Assembly (NCBI RefSeq): GCF_035046485.1
Contig: NC_085138.1
Span: 65,526,580 to 65,590,579, forward strand
DNA from: Aedes albopictus
Lineage: Eukaryota; Arthropoda; Insecta; Diptera; Culicidae
Length of the DNA stretch: 64,000 nt
Direction: 5' to 3'
The stretch's first letter is position 1. Each line of letters starts with the position of its first letter. Shown here piece by piece: positions 43,683 to 55,102 of this stretch. The notes under the pieces were generated by a model. The model had not been told where the DNA came from, ran no database searches, and saw only the letters and a list, made by a program, of their open reading frames with translations. Both the position numbers and the translations under genes were made by a program.

Positions 43683-44898
43683 CCTAGTCTAGTCTAGACT
43701 AGTCTACACATAAACAGCCATCTCTTGGAAGAATCTTGAAAATAATATAATCTGCTACTTTTATCATTTTTCTTGTCATTATCAATCATTGCAGTGCGTC
43801 GGAGATGCATTACAAGAATTGAAGCTGTCAGGCCTATTGTGCAGCGTCATTGATTACATTTGTAATAAAACATGGAAGGGTGACATCTCATCAGCCGATC
43901 CGTATAGTAAGTAGTATGAATACGAAGCAAATACGTTGGGAGTGACGTAGCTAAGAAAGTTAATGTCACTCCGTAGAAGCGCTTCCTCCTGGGATGAGAC
44001 ATGGGAATTTAAGCCTGATGTCCAGGCTAAAAAGCCTATGCTTAAGGACGAACGGGACGGTTGAGGAAATATCCGCCATTGCTCTGTTGCTACTAAGATG
44101 GTAATCTCAGATTCTATTTTATATTTTGCAACAAAAACCTATCATTGTGTATGCTCACTTGCATTGCATATCCTGATTGTTTTTCAGCATCTGTAGTGCG
44201 GTAGAAATCGAGATTACCATCTTTAAAATCGCGAGGCAAATTGTTAGAAAGAGAGGGAAGATAGGAAAAATAACACGGCGTCCCGTATCACCTTAAGTAC
44301 CATTACTCGCTCTCTGAAACGAGGAAAGATGTGATGACCCCTCCCCCAATTGTACAGAATAAAATATCCCATATCAATTAAAAGAAAAACTCTGGTAAGC
44401 TCTACGGAAAAGTCAGAAAAAAGTAAAAAAAAAGTTGTAAAGTTGTAAAAAATCACTATGGTTTTGGGGCCCCGATGCAAAGGGGTGTAAGTGACCATTT
44501 TGTCGATTTAAAAAAAAAATACACTAGACACCGTCTTCAGCCAGAGGCTGTAAAGACTGAACATAACTTACACTAGACAACGGACAACATATACGACACC
44601 CTGTGGCCCAATGAAGAATTTTCCGTTCGACGAAAAGTTTTCTCCGACTGGCGTGGGAATCGAAACCACACCCCGTGGCTTACAATACGTCTAGACGTCT
44701 GCCGCCGCTAACCGCACGGTTATCTGGGCTTTTTTAAGATTTGATTGATTGATTTGTCTTTATTAAAGAGACTTTTTTAAGATTGTTTCTACGATGATTG
44801 GAAAAATTACAATACATCGGAGAAAATTGGATTGGTTTTGATACTCCATACATTTTGTATGGCATGAAAAATTGGTCAAAAATATTAAACCTCATTTA
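43683..44898 (-). mobile_element. Retroposon with (CTAGT)n tail and 17-bp target duplication, carrying a SINE head
   Basis: CTCAAATATTAGTTACC at 43666-43682 recurs exactly at 44899-44915, so 1,216 bp were inserted. The left end is (CTAGT)n, the tail on the minus strand. 43683-44370 is the same family as 13692-14150. Further right (44735-44640 on the minus strand) lies a tRNA-like head (CGGTTAGCGGC, GGTTTCGATTCCC) and SINE body. A small MITE is nested at 44094-44223. Confidence 0.72.
44094..44223. mobile_element. Small MITE nested in the retroposon
   Basis: AAGATGGTAATCTC and GAGATTACCATCTT are inverted ends about 130 bp apart. The segment is absent from the sister retroposon at 13.7 kb, which supports insertion. 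Confidence 0.6.
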
Positions 44899-44915
44899 CT
44901 CAAATATTAGTTACC

Positions 44916-45860
44916 TCTGGAGCAAAACAAATGTCACAAGTTGCCTAACCATATGTGACGCGAAAAAGCAAAATTTTCTTCTTCTTTTCAGAGTAGCCTC
45001 CAGAGAGTCTTTCAGGAAAGCTTGCTGGAACTGCTCCAGGATGTTATGTATGTTGAGATTCATACTAAAAGTTTCCTGCTTGAATTACTTCCAATTGGAA
45101 ACCCTTCAGGAATTTGTTTTGGGATTCCTCCAGAAACACTTGCTGCGATTCCTCAAGGAATTCCTCTGGAACTTACTTCACTTACTTATATGGATTTTCC
45201 AAGCTTTACTCTTGGGATCCCTCTAGAGTTTTCATTTGGTAATACTACAGAAATATCTCTTGGTATTGCTTTAGGAATTTGTTTAGAGATTTCTTCCGGA
45301 ATTTTTGCAGTGATTCTTCTAGAAATTCTAGCCAAGAATTCTCCTGCAATACATGCTACAATTGCTCAAGCCATTTCTACTGCAATTCCTCCAGAAATTG
45401 TTCCAGAGATTTTTTTTTTCAGGAATTCTTCCGTGGATTTCTTCAGGATTTTTTTTCTGGAATCGTAAAAGGGATATCTACGCAGATTTCAATATGAATT
45501 CCTCCAATGGTTCTTCCAGGAATTACTCTAGGGGTTTGCGCAAGAATCCCTTTACGGTTTTCTTCAGAGATTGCGTTTAGTCGTGATGCTTTCAGAAATC
45601 ACTCAAGGTACTCCTGGATATCCTGACGAGATTTCTTAAGTAATTCTTGTAGGGTTTTATGTTTCATACTAAACTTCCTCGGATAATTTCTCCAGGAAAT
45701 CCTCCAAAAATTCCACCAAGTATTTTTGCAGTGATTCCTCTTGGGAGCTTTAGAGAATTACATGTATTTCTCTAGGGATGTTTCCTCAATAATTCCGCCA
45801 AAGTTTTTCGGAGGAATTCCTCTATGAATTTCTATTGGGAAATCTTTAGGAATTGTACTG
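44916..45860 (+). repeat. Degenerate AGGAATTCC-type periodic repeat, long block
   Basis: About 850 bp from 45000 of GGAATTCCTCCAGAAATT-like words. Two overlapping plus frames of 142 and 148 codons (GIPLEFSFGNTTEISLGIALGI style) come from the periodicity. Confidence 0.68.
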
Positions 45861-46390
45861 GCATTGCACACGTCAGGGGATGTTTTCGGCTTAGAACACT
45901 TTGGAAATTAAAGCACAAAGGCAGTAGAAACGGTGCCAGTTCGGTGGCAGATTGAGCTATATCATACTTGTCAATCAGATGTTGGTCTGTTTTCATTAGT
46001 TGACGTTTGAGAAGTAGCCACAAAGATGATTACAAAACTTTTGTAAGCAAGAATTAAATCAGTATATTTTATTCAAATGTGGAAAATCTAAGTATTTACT
46101 AAACAATTTAATGGAGATCTTAAGTTTCAGTCTATAAACATTAAATCTCATCTAGGGAGCGATAATGTTTTTTCTGAAGCTCTAAAAGGGCTTCAGTATG
46201 ACGCCGATTCAATACTGTAGTTTTGGCAACAAATTATGATTTTTTTAGTAATCTATGTGCACCAAAAAAGAATTCAACATTGATATTTCATAGGCTAGAA
46301 CCTAGAAAGTACAAATAAATTATGTTAATCACTATGTTTTTTTTTACATAAGCGGACTCTGAACATTCTGATGCTTTCTGAAATCCAACT
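45861..46390. other. AT-rich DNA without recognisable feature
   Basis: Nothing recognisable on either strand. Confidence 0.35.
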
Positions 46391-47790
46391 TTACTTTCAG
46401 TCCTGAGTACCCACGGTGGTGCAGAGGGCCGAATTGAAAGATCTTCATTCTGGCCGATTGTCCGTCATCGCCTTGACCTGTGGCCAGGTCAAATATCTGT
46501 CGACTAGTCGACTTGCTTGACTTCGATGTTCAGGCTGCGCCGCCAAGAGCCTCTGGGTCTGCCGCTGCTGCTATTCCAATCTAACGCTTGCTTGCAGATT
46601 TCGTTTGCACCCCTGCGTACAGTGAGGCCGACCCGCCTCCACTTTCGCTCCACTTCCACTTCCGCTTTAGCTTTTTTGGCAACATTCTCCACTGCTTGCC
46701 CAGCTACCGTAAAGCTAGAAAGGTTGAACGCGTTTACATCCTACGATTTGATCTTGTTGACGTTGATGGTAAGACCTGCTGCTGAGGAGCGATTGGCAAG
46801 ATCATCGAGCTTGCTCTCAATATCAGAGCGCCGTTGAGCTAGCAGAGCAACGCCATCAGCCAATTCGAAGTCATTTAGCAGCTCCATGTTAATGGGCTGC
46901 CACAGCAATCCACAATTTGGTTCACGGTCAATCGGGCCTACCAGGATACAATCCTTGCCTCACTCCAGCAACGATCCGGATGGGATCGGACAAAACACTG
47001 TTGTGCAGTACTCTGCACGAAAATGCCTTGTTCTGTGCCTCAATGAGGCCGATGATTTTCTCAGGGAGACTCTTGCACCTGAGGGCTCCCCACATATTTT
47101 CGTGAATTTTATGGGCGAAAGCTTTTTCATAATCAATGAACACCTGGTAGAAAGTCTCTTGGAATTCATTTGTTCCAAGATGATACGGAGAGTGAAAATA
47201 TGATCCACACAGGTTCCGGCACAGAATCCTGATTACTGCCGTCGGAGAGATGCGTCAACATGCTCCTGTATCCGGTTAAGGATTACTTTGCAGAGGACTT
47301 TGAAGATGATACTCATGATACATGATGCCCTGCCAATTATCGCATACAGTCAGATTACCCTTTTTAAGACACTTTGCATCCAGTCTATCGTAATTTCCCG
47401 TATGTTGTAGATCAATTGATGCAGCAGTTGAGCAGATGATACGGAGTCAGCTTTGAGCATCTCGCAGTCAGCTTTGAGAATGCGATCGACCCCCGAGGCT
47501 TTTTTATAGAATGAGAAAATCTGCAACAGATACCCAAGATGGAGCTTCTGTATTGACAAGGGGACGGCTTCGAACTCTTGGCGGATCATGATGAGATTTT
47601 GGTGGCGGTGCCGGTTAAAGAGTTTCCAAAGTGTTGCAGTTTTCTTACAATCATCGACAAGGGAAGCCATCCACGCTCTTTTGCCCCTACTACAAGAACA
47701 TTTTACTTCCTTCTCGATAGCCGAATAGACGGGCTGACGGGCTTTGGCTCCTCGCAGGGTTCCTGATTTCCAGTTTTCATCTTCTTCCAC
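46391..47790 (-). pseudogene. RTE-like non-LTR retrotransposon, RT region, decayed
   Basis: Minus-strand fragments in order from right to left: a leader to RT (KKASGVDRILKADCE, DWMQSVLKRV), then CVDHIFTLRIILEQMN and FIDYEKAFAHKIHENMWGAL (RT first Asp box). Next come VLSDPIRIVAGVRQG, ADGVALLAQRRSDIESKLDD after the active-site region, AAGLTINVNK, and the C-terminal GANEICKQALDWN...GRPRGSWRRSL. These are the usual boxes of an RTE/BovB-like endonuclease-RT, in several frames. The catalytic FADD box reads FEL-ADGV, so it is damaged. Clade is not fully settled. 48305-48395 may be a further piece. Confidence 0.75.
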
Positions 47791-48593
47791 ATTCGAATAC
47801 AGTCAGCAGCGAACAGTTGTCGCTTTAGTTTGTGTGTTTGCTTGTCAGCGACGACAGTAAACACCGGCGAACGGTGGGAAGCTACACATGGAATTTGAAC
47901 ATTCGTCCACATTCGCATCGCAAGCGATCGAGCGGTGATGCGACTCGTGAGTGATATTGCGCGTACGAATATTTGAAGTTTTCAAAATAGGTTTAATAAT
48001 TTCTTTGCCAATCTAGCATTTCAAAAACAATACACTAAAAATGTATGCATTACATGCAGAAATTCTCTTCTAGTTATGATAATAGCCGCTTCGATCGCTC
48101 ACCAGCATTTGTCACCATTCGCCATTCATTCATTCGCTTGCGATCCAAACTGCGACGATCACCAACGAATATCCATGCCAAGCAGCTTGCCTTTCGCTTC
48201 CCACTGATGATGGGGTTGCATGTTTGATCACGACAATCCGTTTGCTGCATCTTTCTCGATTCGCTTCAGTAAAGAGGAGTGAATATGAATGAAGTGAGGC
48301 GAATATACCGATCCTTGGCTCCTCGTGTTTTCGTTCGCTCTGTTGCGGCTTAGACGTTCCTCTATCTTCCTCTAGGTGTCATCATAGATCCACTGTTTTT
48401 CTGGGTGCGTAGCTCAGCAAAATAGTTCTTGCCAGTGGTGATGAAGACGTCTTTGACGACGTTCCATTGATCTTCTAAGCTTCAACCTTCCGGAATATTT
48501 GCATCATTGCTTAATTCTCAACATCAGTGGTATCACAATACAACTTTGGCAAAACTTTCTTCTCAGTGATTCTACAAGTCTTTTTATAATCAG
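47791..48593. other. Unassigned DNA with an RTE-family scrap
   Basis: 47830-48250 is GC-richer with imperfectly inverted words (GCAAGCGATCGAGCGG / CTTCGATCGCTCACC), possibly a small MITE. 48305-48480 matches 36405-36500. Confidence 0.4.
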
Positions 48594-49507
48594 TAGGGTA
48601 ATTCATGTATTTTGGACAGGCTGAGGACAACGTTGGATAAATCGTCCCCTAGCTTCCTTAAAAAGCAATTGAATATTTTGCAAAGTTACTAATACGCTTA
48701 TAATATGATTGTACTTTGCGTTCCAGGTGACAAAAACCTTAACGAAAGCATTTTAAGCTGAGAAAATCACAATTTCCAATCGCCTGTTAGAATGGCATTT
48801 TGGACACCGAATATATGTTTTGGACACCCTCAGGTACATATAATTTGGACAGGGCAATTATCTCAATGTTTAGCCATGAATACTGCTAAATCATGGAAGT
48901 AGCATAAATTTACAAATATTATCTTACAAATAATCAAATTTATCCGCTTAACAGGCATCTATTTTGATAACTATTACAGTTTTTGTTAAAATCGAGAAAA
49001 TATCGCCAGACCCACAGAATACGCCTCCAAGTATGCAATCGCACAGCATCCCCATGTAGTTCGTCAGATGACCAAAATATATTTACAGTAGAAAACTTGT
49101 AATGTATTTTGGACACCACCTATTTTAAGCGTTCTAGATGAATGTTAAGAGATTGGCTGCTTATTGCTTCTTTATTTAACATTTTTAATTGCAATAAGGC
49201 TTTTAAAATTCCTACAATTATTAATTCAACGATTTTCGGGTGAATATTGTATGTGACTGTGAAGTGTATGTCGTCTTGCATACCTGTGCATTTGAGGGGT
49301 TATAGTGAAAAATTTTACATTTTCGATAATTTTGAAATAAATTCTTTATTGTTAAGCGTATTTTCAACGTAAGTCATCAGAATAAGGTTTATTTGATCCA
49401 ATAATCGATAATAAGAAGTATCTAGTTTTATTAACTCTCCGGAACAAGACATACATCACCGTGCATGTCCAAATTACATACATGTCCAAATTATATTTTT
49501 TACCCTA
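48594..49507. mobile_element. Probable DNA transposon remnant with repeated TTTTGGACA words
   Basis: TAGGGTAATTCATGTATTTT near the left and ATTATATTTTTTACCCTA at the right are imperfect inverted ends. TTTTGGACA/TGTCCAAAT words recur near both ends (48612, 48801, 48822, 49112, 49468, 49487), like sub-terminal binding sites. No protein frame. Confidence 0.5.
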
Positions 49508-50051
49508 ACTCTTCAATTGATATACTATTGTATGTTGCGCACGTTATACACAGCACCAGCGCAGTGACGAAGTGTGGAAGATTATCTGAAATCTTATTTT
49601 CTAAATGCTTTTTAAGGGATATTGAACTAGATTATTAATTACTGTGTGGAGTGGATAAAAACCTGACAAACTGCAAGAAACTGAAACAGGGGTGTTTTGT
49701 TTTCTTTTCAGAAGTACAAATTATCCAACCGCACAGTAGGTTTCTGCATATTCAATATTATCATAATTGTATCGGATAAAATCGACTTATATTTGTAAAA
49801 AGTAGATTCAAAAAGAAAGTTGGATGCCCATGCTAATAGATTGACGTGCAATAACACGCAACAGTTAATTTTCTTGCCATTTCCAGCCTGTCTAATCATT
49901 TTATCGAAGAAACATTTCCATTCTGGGAAAAATATAATTATTCTCCAGTGGCCAATACAAGTAGACCCATTAGCAAAGTGCCAATACTGATCGCAAAAAC
50001 AATCGTTGACTGCTGTCAAAGCAAACTCGCTCCAGATAGCAAATCAATTGA
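49508..50051. other. Unassigned DNA upstream of a weak coding candidate
   Basis: A plus-strand acceptor-like TTCTTGCCATTTCCAG at 49873-49888 is followed by about 67 open codons ending at about 50092. No relatives recognised. The antisense 103-codon frame is likely a shadow. Confidence 0.35.
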
Positions 50052-50426
50052 GTGGAAAATTGTTCCTCCAATCACGATACGATGGCGATGAGACAATGTC
50101 AGCACTACTCACATGCTACCAATCAACAACGTCTACATCCAATCAATGAAAATCTCTACAACTCAATGCAAGTGCATATCCATCCAGCTGCCGCTTCATG
50201 CACCGATAATGATGACTGCGCAGAAGGAAGAAATGCACACATGTTTCGCTTTCCTAATGTTACCGACAGATATGTACTGTGCAGCTTTCGATTCGAATGG
50301 GTCTTGGAAAAAAACGTAAAATGCAACTATCGTCAGGAGGGAAAACTGGTTGACGAGCGTCCAGGGCTGTCATTTTCTTCGCTTGGCGGCGGTGCACTCA
50401 CCAGTCAAAAGAAGGGAAAAGTGTAA
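50052..50426 (+). CDS. Possible chitin-binding-like open frame (weak)
   Basis: A 124-codon plus frame opened by GTG directly after a stop, so no real start is shown. Its middle (CTDNDDCAEG, then FRFPNVTDRYVLCSF and EWVLEKNVKC) has Cys and aromatic spacing reminiscent of insect chitin-binding type 2 (peritrophin) domains, which bind chitin in cuticle or gut lining. There is no signal peptide, the domain is incomplete and no splice partner is clear. It could be one exon of a host gene, a decayed exon or chance. Confidence 0.3.
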   Translation: MENCSSNHDTMAMRQCQHYSHATNQQRLHPINENLYNSMQVHIHPAAASCTDNDDCAEGRNAHMFRFPNVTDRYVLCSFRFEWVLEKNVKCNYRQEGKLVDERPGLSFSSLGGGALTSQKKGKV

Positions 50427-50623
50427 CATACAACAACTTTCCAGGCCAATAATTACGGCAGACGTACGATGCCGTGCCGGTGTTTTTTGTGATCTTCTGA
50501 GTTTTAGATGGTGTTTCAAAAACCACGTTTAATTAAGTTTATCTTGATCTAACTGTATATTTAAGCCTTATTTAATTATTTTTTTATCTAACAGATTTAT
50601 GATAAAATACATACGAATGATAA

Positions 50624-51511
50624 CACAGTGTAACAAAAAATAACTTTTTGACTGTCTCAAGAGCAAACTTATGTGTCTCTGCCAGATTTTGGGCCGCTGA
50701 ATCCGAATTCGGGCTCAGATTTGCTCCAACACGTCACAATTTTGAGCTCTACCTCAATTTATACGGCAAAATATGTGATTTTGGGCTTTTTTGACTGCAA
50801 GTTATTAAGCATGGAAATATTTTTTTTAATTAATCAAAAGGTTAATTGGTCAATTAACATCTAAATTAACGACTCATGTAAAATATTTCGTTTTACCAAA
50901 TCGAATTTGATAGTTTTAAGCGATTTATGCTAGGTACGATATTTCCCATACAAGTCACCCTCCAAAAGTTGCACACACTTATTTCTGAATTGCCTGTTCG
51001 GTACTTTTTTGACGAGATTATAACAGCAGTACGATCTCGGTGTAGTTTCGGTAATCGATTTTACTGAGGCTCAGTAAAACAACTGTCAAAATCGTATGGA
51101 AAAGGTAAACAATGCATTTTTGCTGAACGAGTTCGGTGCTCAGCAGTTTTAATCTCGTCAAAAAATTACCGAACTCGGTAATCAAAATTAAGTGTGCATG
51201 CAAGTTTTCATACTAACATAAAATGCTTAAATCTATCAAATTTGATTAGGTAAAACGAAATATTTTGCTTGAGTCGTTAATTTAGATGTTAATTGACCAA
51301 TTAACCTTTTGATTGATTGAAAAAAATATTTCCATGCCTAATAACTTGCAGTCAAAAAAGCCCAAAATCGCATATTTTGCCCTATAAATTGAGGTATAGC
51401 TCAAAATTGTGACGTGTTGGAGCAAATCTGAGCCCGGATTCGGATTCAGCGGCCCAAAATCCTTCGGAGACACATAAGTTTGCTCTTGAGACAAAAAAAT
51501 GTTGCGCTGTG
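50624..51511. mobile_element. Harbinger-like MITE, copy 1, with a nested insert
   Basis: CACAGTGTAAC at the left and GTTGCGCTGTG at the right are inverted ends. TAA flanks both sides (50621-50623, 51512-51514), a 3-bp duplication of PIF/Harbinger type. Near-palindromic: GTCTCAAGAGCAAACTTATG mirrors CATAAGTTTGCTCTTGAGAC. It is about 224 bp longer than the copy at 56198-56861 because of an insert at about 50973-51196. Confidence 0.75.
50973..51196. mobile_element. MITE nested in the Harbinger-like copy
   Basis: CACACTTA...TAAGTGTG ends with inverted TTTTTTGACGAGATTA / TAATCTCGTCAAAAAA. It interrupts a GTTGCATGC-type stretch that is whole in the sister copy at 56.5 kb. Confidence 0.65.
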
Positions 51512-51514
51512 TAA

Positions 51515-52788
51515 TATTGCACAATAATATTTATCTAATAAACAATAAGCAGTTAAAATGCGCTTTACCGCAGGCCATTATATGAAAATTGGCCGTATAT
51601 GCACGCTGTGCTGTACAAATGCAGGTTTTAACTTACAAGGCAAACTATGATGAAAGAGAATGAAGATAGTAAAAACAACACGATGTCCTGTATCATTTTG
51701 CTCATGCAGTGTTTGTTGGTAGTTGCAGTGCTTGAACATCATCAACTTTTTCAACCGTGTTCCTGAATACACCTGCATTATTTTTACATATGTTTGAAAT
51801 TTACCAGAAATTTGGTTAAGTACAGTTCCTTTTAATTCTTAGTGGAATTAATAGAAGCAAATATAGTTGATTTGCTGTTACCATTTTAAATGCCTACCAA
51901 ATGAGGCTATTTATCATTAAAAACTAAGTTTGAAAAATGGCATCTTACACCATTTTACTCAAGTCTCATTTGTTAGACATCCATAGTGGTATGTAACAGC
52001 AACTTAACAATATTTTCTTGATACTTCAGCAGAAATATTCAAGAAACTATTACATTTTCTTCGATTCTTAAAAGTTTGTTCGTAAAACGGAAGTGGGGCA
52101 AAAAGGCCATCTGCCGTGGGATTAAATTTCACCTAATCTTCGCCTCTTCCATGTCGTTTCTGATGCGAACCATATTTTTGTCACTCACGAGTTCATTAAA
52201 AACAAATTTGATACCTTTCCCGCCTCATTTCACAGCTCAATATGTCACGAAAAGGCTATACATGAAGGGAATACATTTTTTTATAATGATTCGAGTTATA
52301 GTACAAAAGGTAGGCGCTTTGAAAAACAACATGGAATTGACATGCGAAGGGGGGCAGTAATGACGACGCTCGAATATGACGTCCATCATTTTTCGGGCAT
52401 TTCAGACCTCCTATCAAACCTCTGTCACGCTATTACAGACCCCCTCCACCTCAATGGTCGCAATATTTGAATGACCCTTTTACATGGATTGGATAGCGTA
52501 GGCATCAGCAACCATGCGCCATCATGTGATTTGCAATCTCCTTGGAAATATATGACTGTTAATAAAATCATCACATAACCTTAATTACAAGCACGAAAGC
52601 TCGAAAGTTGTCACTGTGCATTGCGAATTCAAAAGATTTTCCGTGATTTGCCTGTCCAGCTTCTAGAAGAATGTTTTATGCAAACCATTTAGCTATAGTA
52701 ATATCTACTTAATCAAATCACATTGAAGAATGATGTTATGAGTTGGGCCATTTTACCCCACCTTGGCGTTTTGGACTTCGTTTCCCTA
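51515..52788. other. AT-rich DNA without recognisable feature
   Basis: Short frames of up to 94 codons, none convincing. No inverted repeats noticed. Confidence 0.35.
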
Positions 52789-52790
52789 TA

Positions 52791-53334
52791 CAGTAAGGAC
52801 CCGATTTTGTCAGCCCCTGGTAGCATTTTGGGCTGACAAAATCGGGTACCGTAAACTGGGGTGTAGTTGATCAGTGGGGTGAACCTGATCACTGAATTAC
52901 CCAACTTTCAAGAAAGTTACCATTCCATTTTAATGTTACGTCATTGGATTGCGAATGGTTAAAATAGAATTGTTGCTTCCTTGAAAGTGTATATCCGCGG
53001 GTAATTGAGTGCTCAGGTTCACCCCACTGATCAACTACACCCCAGTTTACGGTACCTGACAAAATCGGGACATTTTTTAAAATCATTTTTAAAATGTGCT
53101 CAGAAGGAAGAGAGAAGCAAAAATTTGAAATGGTTTTTGCGGCCTTTTCAAATGTTAGTCTATCTGGATCAATCAAAACAGCTATGACGCCTAAAGACAT
53201 CAACTGCATTAATAATGAAAATAAAATTGAAATTCTGAATGAAATACAAATTTATTTTTTACCTCATAAAAGGCTGACAAAATCGGGCCAAAAAGCTGAC
53301 AAAATCGGGGGCTGACAAAATCGGGTCCCCACTG
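52791..53334. mobile_element. pogo-like MITE (CAGT ends, TA duplication)
   Basis: CAGTAAGGACCCGATTTTGT at the left and ACAAAATCGGGTCCCCACTG at the right are inverted, with TA at 52789-52790 and 53335-53336. GCTGACAAAATCGGG recurs several times inside the right end. CAGT ends with TA targets fit pogo/Tigger elements. Confidence 0.78.
52849..53052. mobile_element. MITE nested in the pogo-like MITE
   Basis: CCGTAAACTGGGGTGTAGTT and AACTACACCCCAGTTTACGG bound 204 bp with TA on both sides (52847-52848, 53053-53054). The arms extend through GATCAGTGGGGTGAAC, so it is largely palindromic. Confidence 0.82.
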
Positions 53335-53336
53335 TA

Positions 53337-54548
53337 ATTGGAAAATTTTTCCATCTTGTATTTCAGCCAAATAAGCCACGATAACGTTGTGCATACATTT
53401 CACATTTTACATACATATCAACATGTTTTTTTACAATCCGTTGATGGAATAATAATACTAATACACCTTTTTATTCTCGTATTTTGCAGGTAGCATCTAT
53501 TGAAGGGTACACCATCGCTTTTGAAATGTCAACTTAGGATAAGTACCTTTTCCTTTCTGGCGTTAGATCCCATCTGGAACATAGTTTGTTCTCAGGAAAC
53601 ACGTCATCTTCAGCATAGTATTGCGGAATATCGGTCCGTTCACCGCGTCGATTATTAGAGCTTTCTAGCTTTCCATTTATTTATTTTTTCTTTCCAAACA
53701 GCTACAGACCGACTGTCCTATAAAACGCTGTTAACCTACCCACCACAATTTACAAGTTGTCCTCCAATCAAATGAGATATGTTTTGATATTAATCCAAAA
53801 TATCGCTCAAAACCTCAGCTCCATTGGATGCAAAACAGCTGAAAACCCAGACAACCAGTAATCGTATACGATGTTGCATAAGATGATGAAGTGGAGGCCT
53901 CCATTTAGGCGCATGCAAAATGTACGCATATCGCCTCCACTTTAACATCTTATGCAACGTCTTATACGATCACTGGTTGACTGGGAATATCTGTTCGCTT
54001 AAAGTAGATGGCATCTCACTTTTCTTGTCCCTCCCAGTTGTGTTTCATTTTATTTATACAAATCTATCCCGGTATCAGATAGAGAGGAGTCAGCTTTATC
54101 TGCTAGTGGTAAAAATTTTCATGAATTATTGGGAATATGCTTAGGAGGAACGAAGAAGCAGAAAATCACAATGATTGCCTTTTTCAAATATTGGCCAAGA
54201 ACTGTTCTCCTGCGCGCACATCGCCAAAAATTGTTCTAGTACTCAAAGTGCTTGCAGTTCAGGTTCTCCTGAATTCTCCAGGCCCAAGTCTTATGTCCAT
54301 ATAGTGGTTGGGTCACGAAACGTTGAAAGGCAAAACTTCGAATCTCGAATGCCAAAACCCAAAGATGTTTTCAATCACCTGGCAATCGTTTGACTCAATG
54401 AATCCGATCGTTTTGTAGCAGTAAGTACTTCACGCCGTAAGTACTAGAGTTATAATATGGCGACCTTGGTGATAATTGTAGGTAAACCACTATTCTACAA
54501 GTTTGCCGAGAATCACGTTTTATTATTAGGCTTCTGAACTGAGTTATA
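53337..54548. other. AT-rich DNA with one small palindromic MITE
   Basis: 53846-53985: CCCAGACAACCAGTAATCGT and its inverted partner, arms continuing through GTTGCATAAGAT and GTGGAGGC (140 bp, hairpin-forming). The remainder has no recognisable gene. 53470-53490 is acceptor-like (TTATTCTCGTATTTTGCAG) but no clear exon follows. Confidence 0.5.
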
Positions 54549-54722
54549 GACCAAGGAACCATTCATAAACCACGTGGACTTTATGAGGAAAGGGGGGAGG
54601 TTTAGCCAAAGTCTACGTTCCATACAATCTTCAATTTTTTTGTATGGACGAAAATTTTCGAGGGGGAGATGGGTTCTGAGATGGCCATAATTTGGTCTAC
54701 GTGGTTTATGAACGATTACCAA
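54549..54722. mobile_element. MITE of the CATAAACCACGTAGAC family, copy
   Basis: GAACCATTCATAAACCACG and CGTGGTTTATGAACGATTA inverted ends, with the same internal layout as 26014-26176 (TAGCCAAAGTCTACG, GTCTGAGATGGCC-like). Confidence 0.72.
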
Positions 54723-55102
54723 GTGATCGAAAACTTCCTTGGTCAAAATGTCGAAAAGGTAAAATTGGGATGCTTCAATCGAAATTGCAAGAAAACGATG
54801 AGAGTCACGAAAAAAATTGAAATCACAAAAATGTCATTTAATTTGCAATGATAGGGATCTGAAGTGTCGGTCAGTTGTTGCCTGTCATTGTTGTCCTGAT
54901 ATTGATCGGCCTGCAGTGATAGTGACGGTGGTGTTATATCATTAGTCAACTGACAAAACTTTATGCGCAGCTCTGCTCGGTCCATTGCTGTGTGTCTCCA
55001 GTTCCGCACTCTGCAAAGGGTCCGCAGATCGTCCTGCACTTTATCGACCCACCTAGCTCGCTGCGCACCACGTCTTCTTGTACCGGGCGGATGACTCTCG
55101 AG

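Noticed and set aside
44640..44735. Functional tRNA gene on the minus strand
   Set aside because: Box-B-like bases are present but acceptor and anticodon stems do not close, and related copies at 31.2 and 21.8 kb show it is a SINE head.
45022..45468. 148-codon plus-strand frame as a gene
   Set aside because: Low-complexity product of the AGGAATTCC-type repeat. An overlapping frame is open for the same reason.
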